DNA of 64,000 nucleotides. Origin: Flavobacterium sp. CECT 9288. GTDB taxonomy: Bacteria; Bacteroidota; Bacteroidia; Flavobacteriales; Flavobacteriaceae. The position numbers were made by a program, and so were the translations under genes. Positions 34,532 to 42,719 of this stretch are shown piece by piece. Where the stretch lies: the NCBI RefSeq assembly GCF_918731615.1, contig NZ_OU957226.1, positions 248,001-312,000 on the forward strand. Direction: 5' to 3'. The notes beneath the pieces were generated by a model. It did no database searches and was not told the origin of the DNA. It was given only the letters and a program-made list of their open reading frames with translations. Position 1 is the first letter of the stretch, and each line of letters begins with the position of its first letter.

Positions 34532-35500
34532 TTGAAATTGGAAAATAAACCAACAACACTTACAATATACAATTTCACCACGGAGTCAGGTGCAATTTAT
34601 AATGCTCTAAACTTAAGTTATCAAGTTTTTGGATTGCCTTTGCATAAAGCTCCCATCGTTTTGGTCAATCATGCGCTAACCGGAAATTCACAGGTTGTAG
34701 GCGATAATGGTTGGTGGAATGACCTAATTGGCGCCAACAAAACTATTGATACTACAAAATATACCGTACTTGCTTTTAATATTCCTGGAAATGGATTTGA
34801 TGGATCTGTAATTGAAAATTATCTTGATTTTACAGCAAGAGACATTGCTAGAATTTTTATAAAAGGCATTAATTTGCTTGGGGTTACAAATCTATATGCC
34901 ATTATTGGAGGTTCTGTGGGTGGCGGAATTGCTTGGGAAATGGTTGCATTAGAACCAACAATTACCCAAAAATTAATCCCTATTGCTACCGATTGGAAAG
35001 CGACAGACTGGCTTATTGCCAATTGTTTTTTGCAAGAACAAATTCTGAATAACTCATCTAAACCAATTCAAGATGCGCGCGCGCACGCTATGTTGTGTTA
35101 CCGAACTCCAGAATCATTTGCCGCAAAATTTCAACGAACTACTAATGAAGAGTTAGCCATTTTTAATGTTGAAAGTTGGTTGTTACATCACGGCGAAAAA
35201 CTGCAACAGCGTTTTCAATTGGCATCCTACAAAATGATGAATCAATTATTAAAGACCATTGATGTCACTCGCAATAGAACTTCGTTTGAAAACACAATTG
35301 AAGCTATAACGGCAGAAATTCAAATCATAGCCATCAATTCGGATTTGTTTTTTACGGCCAGTGAAAACAAAACCACTTTTGAGCAACTACAAAAAATAAA
35401 TAAAAAAGTTAGTTACCAAGAAATAGTTTCCATTCACGGACACGATGCTTTTTTAATAGAATACAAACAATTACACAATTTGCTTAAGGATTTATTCTAA
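34532..35500 (+). CDS. metX: Homoserine O-acyltransferase, MetX-type alpha/beta hydrolase
   Basis: Activates homoserine by acylation (acetyl, or succinyl in some MetX proteins) for sulfur incorporation. 322 residues, alpha/beta-hydrolase fold: VLVNHALTGNSQVVG (oxyanion region), nucleophile Ser128 in IIGGSVGGGIAWEM, a catalytic Asp in INSDLFF, and His304 in SIHGHDAFLIEY. It is shorter than classic MetX because the lid is reduced. The start is TTG 34532; no ATG is available near the conserved N-terminus. It is 20 bases before thrA and under a SAM-I riboswitch, which supports the methionine role. Confidence 0.88.
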   Translation: MKLENKPTTLTIYNFTTESGAIYNALNLSYQVFGLPLHKAPIVLVNHALTGNSQVVGDNGWWNDLIGANKTIDTTKYTVLAFNIPGNGFDGSVIENYLDFTARDIARIFIKGINLLGVTNLYAIIGGSVGGGIAWEMVALEPTITQKLIPIATDWKATDWLIANCFLQEQILNNSSKPIQDARAHAMLCYRTPESFAAKFQRTTNEELAIFNVESWLLHHGEKLQQRFQLASYKMMNQLLKTIDVTRNRTSFENTIEAITAEIQIIAINSDLFFTASENKTTFEQLQKINKKVSYQEIVSIHGHDAFLIEYKQLHNLLKDLF

Positions 35501-35519
35501 GCTACAAACACACAACACA

Positions 35520-37934
35520 ATGAAAATATTAAAATTTGGAGGTAAATCGTTGTCAAATGGTGACGGTATAAATAAGGTGGTTGCCATAATAATAGACAAA
35601 GTAAATCAAGGCGAAAAAATAGCAATTGTAGTTTCGGCACGTGGTAATGCAACGGATGAGTTGGAACAAATTTTAACCATTGCTTCTCAAAACGGAGATT
35701 ACAAGCCTCTTTTTGAAGATTTTAAAAAATACCAGCAAAACGTTTATGAAGCTGTTGATTTGTCTGAGGAGTTTACTATTTTAGAAAAATTGTTCGAAGG
35801 TGTAAGTCTTATAGGCGATTACAGTAAAAAGATCAAAGACCAAATTTTGTCAAAAGGCGAATTGCTTTCGGCAAAATTACTGACGGCAATCTTGATAGAA
35901 AAAGGAATTCATGCTCGTTTTACAGATACGCGTGAATTGATAAAAACCGATGCTAAATTTGGTGATGCACAACCCTTAGAACAACTTTCGAAGAAAAATG
36001 TGGTTGCTTTTTTTAAGCAAAACACTGAAAATACAGTAAGTATAATCACAGGTTTTATAGGTTCTACGACCAATAATGATACTACAACTCTAGGGAGAAA
36101 CGGTAGTAATTATACCGCTTCGTTGATTGCGAATTATTTAAATGCCGACGAATTACAAAATTACACACACGTTGACGGAATTTATACTGCCAATCCTGAT
36201 TTAGTTGTAGATGCTAAGAAAATTGATCACTTATCGTTTAATGAGGCGAATGAGATTGCTAATTTTGGAGCTACTATTTTGCACGCTAAAACCATCATTC
36301 CGTTATTAGAAAAAAACATTCCGCTTCGAATTTTAAATACTTTCAATCATGAAAATAAAGGAACTTTAATAACTTCCAATTCTAATAAGGAAGGAATTAA
36401 AACTCTTTCGGTTCTCGAAAATGTGGCTTTGGTCAATCTGGAAGGAAGAGGTTTGCTTGGTAAAACAGGAGTCGATGCTCGAATTTTTAGAGTAATGGGC
36501 GACAACAATATCAGTGTTAGTATCATTTCGCAAGGTTCATCAGAGCGTGGAATAGGCTTGGTTGTGGCTGCTGACAAAGCTACTACGGCCATGATTGAAT
36601 TGGAAAAAGAATTCGAAAATGATTTCTATTCGAAAGATGTCAATAAAATAACTGTTGCTGACGATGTAGCTGTCATCTCTATTATTGGCCAGGATTTAAG
36701 CACGTTTCACAAACCTTACACGGCTTTAATCAAGAATAAAATAGTCCCAATCCTTTTCAATAATACAGTGACGGGCAAGAATGTGAGTTTGGTGGTTAAA
36801 AAATCACAATTGCACAAAGCCTTAAATGTGATTCACGGGGAGATTTTTGGCGTAGCCAAGAAAATAAATATCGCTGTTTTTGGTCACGGTTTGGTGGGCG
36901 GCACCTTGATTAATCAAATTTTAGAATCGGCATCAGCCATCGAAAAAAGAAAAGATATTAAATTGAATGTTTTTGCGATTGCCAATTCTAAGAATGTACT
37001 TTTGAATAAAAATGGCGTGACACCTAACTGGAAAAATGAGATTCAAACCAACGGATTCTCATATACTATTGATGATGTGATTGCCTATGCCAATGAGCAC
37101 CATTTAGAGAATTTAATTGCCATTGATAATACTGCAAGCGCTGATTTTGTTACAAATTATATTTCGTTAGTTGAAAATAGTTTCGATTTGATTTCGTCAA
37201 ACAAAGTAGCCAATACGTTAAGTTATAGTTTTTATAAAAAATTACGAAAAGTTCTGGCAGAAAACCAAAAGACGTATCTTTATGAAACCAATGTTGGAGC
37301 AGGATTACCGTTGATTGATACTATTAAATTGTTGCACCTTTCTGGCGAAAATATCACAAAGATTAAAGGTGTTTTCTCAGGAACATTGAGTTATTTGTTC
37401 AATAATTTTTCGGCCAAAGACGCGCCGTTTAGCGAAATCTTGAAAGAAGCCATCGATAATGGATATACAGAGCCAGATCCAAGAGAGGATTTATGCGGAA
37501 ATGATGTAGGGCGAAAATTGTTGATTTTGGCTAGAGAATTAGACTTGCAAAATGAGTTTGAAGAAATTGCTATTCAAAATTTAATTCCAGAACATTTGCG
37601 TAGCGGAGATGTAGGAGAGTTTTTGAATAAATTAACGGAGTTTGATCCTATTTATGCAAAAATAAAAGCAGAACAAAAACCGAATCACGTGTTGCGTTAC
37701 ATTGGAGAATTATCGGGAGATTTGCAAAATGACAAAGGAAATCTAGAAGTAAAATTAGTTTCGGTACCATCAGATACGGCATTAGGCGGATTGAAAGGTT
37801 CAGATTCTTTCTTTGAAATTTACACTGAATCGTACGGAGACCGACCAATTGTAATTCAAGGCGCTGGCGCAGGATCTGCGGTAACAGCCAGAGGTGTGTT
37901 TGGTGATATTCTAAGGTTGTCTGATAAAGGTTAA
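35520..37934 (+). CDS. thrA: Bifunctional aspartate kinase / homoserine dehydrogenase
   Basis: Carries out the first and third steps from aspartate to homoserine. 804 residues, similar to the 820 of E. coli ThrA. The kinase starts MKILKFGGKSLSNGDGI; two ACT-type regulatory repeats follow at about 300-440 (NISVSIISQGSSERGIGLVV; SIIGQDLS). Homoserine dehydrogenase starts NIAVFGHGLVGGTLINQI (about 455), with SNKVANTLSY and the catalytic region KGVFSGTLSYLFN, GYTEPDPREDL. Being under the SAM riboswitch with metX, this copy appears dedicated to methionine, so another copy for threonine may exist elsewhere. Confidence 0.95.
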   Translation: MKILKFGGKSLSNGDGINKVVAIIIDKVNQGEKIAIVVSARGNATDELEQILTIASQNGDYKPLFEDFKKYQQNVYEAVDLSEEFTILEKLFEGVSLIGDYSKKIKDQILSKGELLSAKLLTAILIEKGIHARFTDTRELIKTDAKFGDAQPLEQLSKKNVVAFFKQNTENTVSIITGFIGSTTNNDTTTLGRNGSNYTASLIANYLNADELQNYTHVDGIYTANPDLVVDAKKIDHLSFNEANEIANFGATILHAKTIIPLLEKNIPLRILNTFNHENKGTLITSNSNKEGIKTLSVLENVALVNLEGRGLLGKTGVDARIFRVMGDNNISVSIISQGSSERGIGLVVAADKATTAMIELEKEFENDFYSKDVNKITVADDVAVISIIGQDLSTFHKPYTALIKNKIVPILFNNTVTGKNVSLVVKKSQLHKALNVIHGEIFGVAKKINIAVFGHGLVGGTLINQILESASAIEKRKDIKLNVFAIANSKNVLLNKNGVTPNWKNEIQTNGFSYTIDDVIAYANEHHLENLIAIDNTASADFVTNYISLVENSFDLISSNKVANTLSYSFYKKLRKVLAENQKTYLYETNVGAGLPLIDTIKLLHLSGENITKIKGVFSGTLSYLFNNFSAKDAPFSEILKEAIDNGYTEPDPREDLCGNDVGRKLLILARELDLQNEFEEIAIQNLIPEHLRSGDVGEFLNKLTEFDPIYAKIKAEQKPNHVLRYIGELSGDLQNDKGNLEVKLVSVPSDTALGGLKGSDSFFEIYTESYGDRPIVIQGAGAGSAVTARGVFGDILRLSDKG

Positions 37935-37992
37935 GTTGATTGATTTTGAAAAATCACAAAAAAATATAAGGATTTAATTGTAAATCAGAATA

Positions 37993-38613
37993 ATGAGAAT
38001 TAAAGAGCTTGTAGTAAAAAATGGTTGGAAATCTTTGTTGATAATTCCATTTTTAGGCATTGGTCTCATGACTTTGTTTTTTAGTTTAAAAGATATAATC
38101 AAAATCCAAGAAGCTAAAGATTGGACTCAAACAGCTGCAAATGTTGAGCAAGTTTATATTGATTCAACTAAAACTTCAAAAGGAACAGAATTATATGAAC
38201 TTATTGTAAAGTATTCCTATGTATTTAATTCAAAAAAATATTTAGGTTGGAATTTAGCTTTTGGCTATAGTATGAATAATTTTGAAGATCATCAGGATTT
38301 ATTTAGGAAACTACGAGAAAGTAAAAAAATTATGGTTTACGTTAATCCTAATGACAAGAATGAGTCTGTTATAATACCTAATATAAATGGCTCTATAGTT
38401 TTTGTTCTGATATTTTCAATTTTATGGAATGCGACAATGATGGGTTCACTTTTGACATTACTGTATGAAAACATTAAAAAATATATTCAAGTACTTCTGA
38501 TTTTAATCTGGTTGGGAGGTATTTATTTATTATTGTCAGGCGCTACGAATATTGATATGGAAAGTAGTGTAGTTGTCCTAGAAAAAGTTAATTTACAAAC
38601 AATTGAAAAATAA
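37993..38613 (+). CDS. DUF3592-type membrane protein
   Basis: A 206-residue membrane protein. A hydrophobic helix at about 15-34 is followed by an extracytoplasmic domain with the DUF3592 pattern: AKDWTQTAANVEQVYID, IVKYSYVFNSKKYLGW, and the closing VYVNPNDKNESVI. Two more helices follow (about 133-155 and 161-180). Its function is unknown. It sits 58 bases after thrA inside the methionine cluster, but nothing in the sequence ties it to sulfur metabolism. Confidence 0.7.
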   Translation: MRIKELVVKNGWKSLLIIPFLGIGLMTLFFSLKDIIKIQEAKDWTQTAANVEQVYIDSTKTSKGTELYELIVKYSYVFNSKKYLGWNLAFGYSMNNFEDHQDLFRKLRESKKIMVYVNPNDKNESVIIPNINGSIVFVLIFSILWNATMMGSLLTLLYENIKKYIQVLLILIWLGGIYLLLSGATNIDMESSVVVLEKVNLQTIEK

Positions 38614-38686
38614 GAAATGATAATAATTCTTATGTTTTATTCCTTTTGTAAGAGGGGAGTTGAGGATAAGTAAAATTTATAGTAAG

Positions 38687-39118
38687 ATGAAAATAACATT
38701 AAACAGAGTAAACGATAATTTCCATTTCGAATTAAAAAACGAAAGAGGGCATTTGGTAAACGTAGATAGCCGTCCTGAATATGGAGGAAATGATATGGGC
38801 GCCAGTCCGATGGAATTAGTATTGATGGGAGTTGCAGGGTGTAGCGCCATTGATATGATTTCGATTTTGAAAAAGCAACGTCAAGAAATCACATCTTTCA
38901 AAGCTGAGGTTGAAGGCGAAAGAGTTCAGGTTGGAGAAGCAAAACCATTTAAAAACATTCATGTGGTGTTTTATTTAGAAGGTGATATCAAGGAAGACAA
39001 AGCTGTAAAAGCCGCACAACTTTCTTTTGAAAAATACTGTTCGGTTTCCAAAACATTAGAACCAACGGCAACCATACATTACAAGGTAGTTTTGAATGGA
39101 AAAGCTCTTAGCGATTAG
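38687..39118 (+). CDS. OsmC family protein
   Basis: OsmC/Ohr-fold protein of 143 residues; the family includes thiol-dependent peroxide reductases and related proteins of unknown substrate. ATG 38687 (MKITLNRVNDNFHFELKN) is preferred over a TTG at 38660. The two family Cys are present: GVAGCSAIDMISIL and SFEKYCSVSKTL. In this YhfA-like subgroup the role is not settled. It lies between thrA and metZ, suggesting a link to sulfur or redox metabolism. Confidence 0.85.
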   Translation: MKITLNRVNDNFHFELKNERGHLVNVDSRPEYGGNDMGASPMELVLMGVAGCSAIDMISILKKQRQEITSFKAEVEGERVQVGEAKPFKNIHVVFYLEGDIKEDKAVKAAQLSFEKYCSVSKTLEPTATIHYKVVLNGKALSD

Positions 39119-39208
39119 TCATTAGCTTTTAGCAACAAAACAAAATATTAATAATTTGCATTGGGTATTAGCTATAAGCTAAAAGCCAATAGCTAAAAGC
39201 TTATTAAA
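39119..39208. repeat. Inverted AGCTAAAAGC spacer before metZ
   Basis: TTAGTCATTAGCTTTTAGC at the left faces GCTATAAGCTAAAAGCCAAT and TAGCTAAAAGC at the right, so it can fold into an imperfect hairpin ending just before the metZ ATG. A similar spacer precedes the sulfite reductase gene. Confidence 0.6.
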
Positions 39209-40381
39209 ATGAACGAACAAGAATTTGGTTTCGAAACCCAAGCCATACGCAATCAGTTAGAAAGAACACAATATTTAGAGCATTCGGTGCCGTTGTACCT
39301 CACGTCTAGTTTTGTATTTGAAGATGCCGAAGACATGCGTGCCTCATTTGCAGAGGAAAAAGACAGGAATATTTACAGCCGTTACAGCAACCCAAATAAC
39401 AACGAATTTATTAGTAAAGTATGCGCTATGGAAGGTGCTGCAGCTGGTTTTGCCTTTGCATCTGGTATGGCAGCAGTGTATTCAACCTTGGCTGCTTTAT
39501 TGAATTCTGGAGATCACATTGTTTCTTCGAGCAGTGTTTTTGGTGCCACGCATTCACTGTTTATTAATTATTTTCCAAAATGGAACATACAAACCTCGTA
39601 TTTTGACATCAATCAACCCGAGACTATTGAAGGTTTGATTACGCCTGACACAAAAATTCTTTTTGCAGAGTCACCAACCAATCCTGCTGTTGATATTATT
39701 GATTTGGAATTGCTTGGAAATATTGCCAAAAAGCACAATTTAATTTTAATTATTGACAACTGTTTTGCAACGCCTTATTTGCAGCAACCAATCAAATGGG
39801 GAGCGCATTTAGTGGTGCATTCGGCTACCAAATTAATGGATGGTCAAGGGAGAGTTTTGGGTGGAATAACAGTTGGTGATGCTGATTTGATTCAGAAAAT
39901 CTATTTGTTTTCCCGACTTACAGGACCTTCTTTATCGCCTTTTAATGCGTGGGTATTGTCAAAAAGCTTAGAAACATTAGCCATTCGATTGGACAGACAT
40001 TGCGAAAATGCCTTAAAAGTAGCAGAGTTTTTAGAGAATCATCCTCAGGTGAATAAAGTGAAATATCCTTTTTTGAAATCGCATCCGCAATATGAAATCG
40101 CACAAAAGCAAATGAAGTTGGGTGGCAATATTGTTGCTTTTGAAATAAAAGGAGGATTAGAAGCCGGAAGAGCTTTCTTAGATAAAATTAAATTGTGTTC
40201 GCTTTCGCCAAATTTAGGAGATACGAGAACTATTGTTACACATCCAGCCTCAACAACACACAGTAAATTATCTGTCGAAGAACGTTTGGCGGTGAGTATT
40301 ACCGATGGTCTGGTTCGTGTTTCTGTAGGTTTAGAAACCGTAACTGATGTAATTGCCGATTTGGAGCAGGCGCTTTCGTAA
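39209..40381 (+). CDS. metZ: O-acylhomoserine sulfhydrylase, MetZ-type
   Basis: PLP enzyme of the Cys/Met metabolism family that replaces the acyl group of O-succinyl- or O-acetylhomoserine with sulfide, giving homocysteine directly. 390 residues. It shows YSRYSNPNNNEFISKVCAME (partly 56-75), the PLP-phosphate loop ASGMAAVYS, the PLP-stacking SSSVFGATHSLF, Asp in IIDNCFATPYLQQP and PLP Lys208 in VVHSATKLMDGQG. The overall look is the MetZ branch. It links the MetX product with the sulfide from the downstream operon. Confidence 0.88.
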   Translation: MNEQEFGFETQAIRNQLERTQYLEHSVPLYLTSSFVFEDAEDMRASFAEEKDRNIYSRYSNPNNNEFISKVCAMEGAAAGFAFASGMAAVYSTLAALLNSGDHIVSSSSVFGATHSLFINYFPKWNIQTSYFDINQPETIEGLITPDTKILFAESPTNPAVDIIDLELLGNIAKKHNLILIIDNCFATPYLQQPIKWGAHLVVHSATKLMDGQGRVLGGITVGDADLIQKIYLFSRLTGPSLSPFNAWVLSKSLETLAIRLDRHCENALKVAEFLENHPQVNKVKYPFLKSHPQYEIAQKQMKLGGNIVAFEIKGGLEAGRAFLDKIKLCSLSPNLGDTRTIVTHPASTTHSKLSVEERLAVSITDGLVRVSVGLETVTDVIADLEQALS

Positions 40382-40481
40382 CGGATAGATTTGGGATTAA
40401 CGATTTTAGATTGTAGTTTTGGTTCAAACAACGCTAGGTTTATTACTTGCGAATATTTTTATACAATTCTAAAACAGTAAA

Positions 40482-40892
40482 ATGCTCTCAAAAAAAACAA
40501 AATACGGTATCAAGGCTTTGACCTTCTTGGCTCGCCAAGAGGACCAAACGCCTGTTGCTATTGCTGATATTGCCAAATCTGAAAATATCTCACTCAAATT
40601 TTTAGAGAGTATTTTATTGTTGTTGCGCCATTCTGGTTTTCTGGGAGCCAAAAAAGGAAAAGGCGGCGGTTATTATTTGATAAAAGAACCGAAGGACATC
40701 AGCATGGCTAAAGTATATCGCATTCTGGAAGGGCCTATAGCCTTATTGCCGTGTGCCAGTCATAATTTTTACGAGCCTTGTGACGATTGTACTGATGAAG
40801 CCACTTGCGCCGTTCGTAAATTAATGACCGAAGTGCGTGATAATACGCTTATGGTTTTGGAAAATAATAGTTTAGCAGATATTGCATTTTAA
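40482..40892 (+). CDS. Rrf2-family transcriptional regulator with four C-terminal cysteines
   Basis: Winged-helix DNA-binding repressor of 136 residues in the Rrf2 family (IscR, CymR, NsrR). The N-terminal MLSKKTKYGIKALTFLARQ, the recognition helix ISLKFLESILLLLRHSGFLGAKKGKGGGY and the wing are clear. Cys91, Cys100, Cys103 and Cys109 (C-x8-C-x2-C-x5-C) could bind an Fe-S cluster or metal. Its position directly before the sulfate-assimilation operon suggests CymR-like control of it; an ACCC-GATA-GGGT dyad after the next promoter is a candidate site. The target is inferred. Confidence 0.85.
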   Translation: MLSKKTKYGIKALTFLARQEDQTPVAIADIAKSENISLKFLESILLLLRHSGFLGAKKGKGGGYYLIKEPKDISMAKVYRILEGPIALLPCASHNFYEPCDDCTDEATCAVRKLMTEVRDNTLMVLENNSLADIAF

Positions 40893-40913
40893 GTTTTAAT
40901 TAGAAATAATGTT

Positions 40914-40942
40914 TTGTAATTAAAGTAAATATATTATTTTTA
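40914..40942 (+). promoter_or_regulatory. Promoter of the sulfate-assimilation operon
   Basis: TTG (40914-40916), 18 bases, TATTTTTA (40935-40942), one mismatch to the -7 consensus. The transcript would start about 8 bases later, just before the dyad at 40958. Confidence 0.45.
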
Positions 40943-40957
40943 CACAATAATCTAGTA

Positions 40958-40969
40958 ACCCGATAGGGT
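40958..40969. promoter_or_regulatory. Candidate operator for the Rrf2 regulator
   Basis: ACCC-GATA-GGGT, a short dyad placed just downstream of the probable transcription start of the operon and 37 bases before the tauE start. The position suits a repressor. Not seen upstream of other genes in the window. Confidence 0.35.
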
Positions 40970-41006
40970 AAAAGTTTTTAAATTGAATTTTGTTGAATTG
41001 AAAGGA

Positions 41007-41909
41007 ATGAATAAAGAATTAAAAGTGAATAATAATACCGAAAGCCCTGCAACAAGTTTTGTAGAGCGGTTATGGGTGCTCGTTCCTGCAATTTTGTTGA
41101 TAGGATTATTGGCAACATTAGTGTACAACCACCATGATGAATTTTCAGTGGATGGCTTGATAGCCGGTTTTGATCAAGAGTTTTTAATTTTTTTCTGTAT
41201 TGGAGTTTTTGCACAGTTAGTAGATGGAACCTTAGGAATGGGTTATGGAGCAACTTCAACTTCATTTTTATTAGCGTACGGAATTCCGCCTGCCATCAGT
41301 AGTACAGGTGTTCACGTGGCTGAAATGTTTACAACAGGAGCTTCGGCAATTTCGCATCATCGTTTTGGAAACATCAACAAAAAACTAGTAAGACATTTGT
41401 TAATTCCGGGTGTTTTGGGTTCTGTTACAGGTGCCTATTTGTTGTCGGATGTGATTGATGGAGAAGTAATAAAACCATTTATTGCTTTGTACATGATTGG
41501 ATTGGCAGTGATCATTATTAGGAAAGCATTAAAAAAGAATCTGGTAAAAAAGAAAACTAAAAAACTAGGTATTTTGGCAACTTTTGGAGGTTTTATGGAT
41601 GCTGTAGGAGGCGGAGGATGGGGACCGATAGTGACTTCTACTTTATTAGGAAATGGAAGAAATCCCAGATATACAATTGGCTCGGTGAACGCAGCAGAGT
41701 TTGCAGTAGCTTTTTCAAGTGGAGTAACATTTATGCTTTTTGGAGGTATTCAAGGATGGCAAGTAATTATTGGATTGATTTTAGGAGGCGTAATGGCAGC
41801 TCCATTAGCTGCATTTTTAGTGAATAAGATTCCAAGGAAATCAATGATGATATTAGTAGGTGTTTTAATTATTCTTTTGAGTTTAAAAACCTTATCAAAA
41901 CTGCTGTAA
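41007..41909 (+). CDS. TauE/SafE-family sulfite exporter-like permease
   Basis: Integral membrane protein of the TauE/SafE/TSUP family, which moves sulfur anions or organosulfonates. I start it at ATG 41007 (MNKELKVNNNTESPAT, with AAAGGA before it), giving 300 residues; a TTG at 40983 is the alternative. It has about eight or nine hydrophobic segments and the family repeats DGTLGMGYGATSTSFLLAYG and FGGFMDAVGGGGWGPIVTSTLL, plus SSTGVHVAEMFTTGAS. As the first gene of a sulfate operon with no other transporter, it may be the sulfate uptake system (TSUP proteins have been proposed for this), or export excess sulfite. Confidence 0.87.
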   Translation: MNKELKVNNNTESPATSFVERLWVLVPAILLIGLLATLVYNHHDEFSVDGLIAGFDQEFLIFFCIGVFAQLVDGTLGMGYGATSTSFLLAYGIPPAISSTGVHVAEMFTTGASAISHHRFGNINKKLVRHLLIPGVLGSVTGAYLLSDVIDGEVIKPFIALYMIGLAVIIIRKALKKNLVKKKTKKLGILATFGGFMDAVGGGGWGPIVTSTLLGNGRNPRYTIGSVNAAEFAVAFSSGVTFMLFGGIQGWQVIIGLILGGVMAAPLAAFLVNKIPRKSMMILVGVLIILLSLKTLSKLL

Positions 41910-41923
41910 AACGAAATAAGATT

Positions 41924-42661
41924 ATGAGTAAAGAATTAGTAGCGGCATTAGTAGAGCATTCAAAAAACCTTAGTTTAGAGGAAACGTTTGTTTATTTAGC
42001 TGCCGAGTATAAAGATAAAGTGGTTTTTTCGACCTCTTTTGGTCAAGAAGACCAAGTAGTTACAGCAATGATTGCCAATAGTGGTGCTGAAATTCAAATT
42101 TTCACATTGGATACCGGTCGATTGTTTCAAGAAACGTATGATGTTTTTCATAAAACTCAAAAGAAATACAACCAACACATCAAAGTATTTTTTCCCGAGG
42201 CAGCTGCAGTAGAAAATTTATTAGAGACTAAAGGACCTAATAGTTTCTACGAATCAGTTGAGAATAGAAAAGAATGTTGCTCCATCCGTAAAGTAGTGCC
42301 TTTGCGCAAAGCTTTAAAAGGAAATTCGGTCTGGATTACAGGCTTAAGAGCAGAGCAATCCGAAAACAGAAATGATTTGGCACTATTTGAATATGATGCG
42401 CATTTTGAAATTATCAAATTCAATCCATTATTAAAATGGACTTTGCAAGAAGTAGAAGAGTATTTAGAAAAAAATAATGTACCACAAAATGCATTGCACA
42501 AAAAAGGATTTGTAAGTATAGGTTGTGCACCTTGTACAAGAGCCATCACTCCAGATGAAGACATCAGAGCCGGACGATGGTGGTGGGAATCCAGTCATAA
42601 AGAATGTGGGTTGCATAGCCCCCTAGCCCCCAAAGGGGGAATTAACGAAGTGAAAAATTAA
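41924..42661 (+). CDS. cysH: Assimilatory APS reductase (CysH, 4Fe-4S type)
   Basis: Reduces adenylyl sulfate to sulfite with thioredoxin. 245 residues. Besides the PP-loop region FSTSFGQEDQVV and TLDTGRLFQETY, it has Cys118-Cys119 (KECCSIRK) and Cys201-Cys204 (GCAPCTR), the ligands that mark [4Fe-4S] APS reductases, plus the catalytic ECGLH (227-231). No APS kinase gene is present, which agrees. The normal C-terminus is near ECGLH; residues 232-245 (SPLAPKGGINEVKN) are encoded by a GC-rich intergenic repeat, so the stop has been displaced. Confidence 0.93.
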   Translation: MSKELVAALVEHSKNLSLEETFVYLAAEYKDKVVFSTSFGQEDQVVTAMIANSGAEIQIFTLDTGRLFQETYDVFHKTQKKYNQHIKVFFPEAAAVENLLETKGPNSFYESVENRKECCSIRKVVPLRKALKGNSVWITGLRAEQSENRNDLALFEYDAHFEIIKFNPLLKWTLQEVEEYLEKNNVPQNALHKKGFVSIGCAPCTRAITPDEDIRAGRWWWESSHKECGLHSPLAPKGGINEVKN

Positions 42662-42711
42662 TAATAACAAAATAAATACCCCAACAGTTCCCCCTTCGGG
42701 GGTTAGGGGGC
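42618..42711. repeat. Inverted pair of GC-rich palindromic repeats, cysH/cysD junction
   Basis: Copy 1 (42618-42641) is GCCCCCTAGCCCCCAAAG plus GGGGAA; copy 2 (42688-42711) is its near reverse complement (TTCCCCCTTCGGGGGTTAGG plus GGGC). Each has its own CCCCC/GGGGG stem, and together they can form one 24-bp imperfect stem over a 46-base loop. Copy 1 lies inside cysH. A third copy is at 61922. Confidence 0.8.
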
Positions 42712-42719
42712 CGATAGAT

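Noticed and set aside
42618..42711. CRISPR-like array from repeated units
   Set aside because: Only two copies, inverted relative to each other, with no regular spacers and no cas genes. The AGCTAATAGC spacers were rejected for the same reason.
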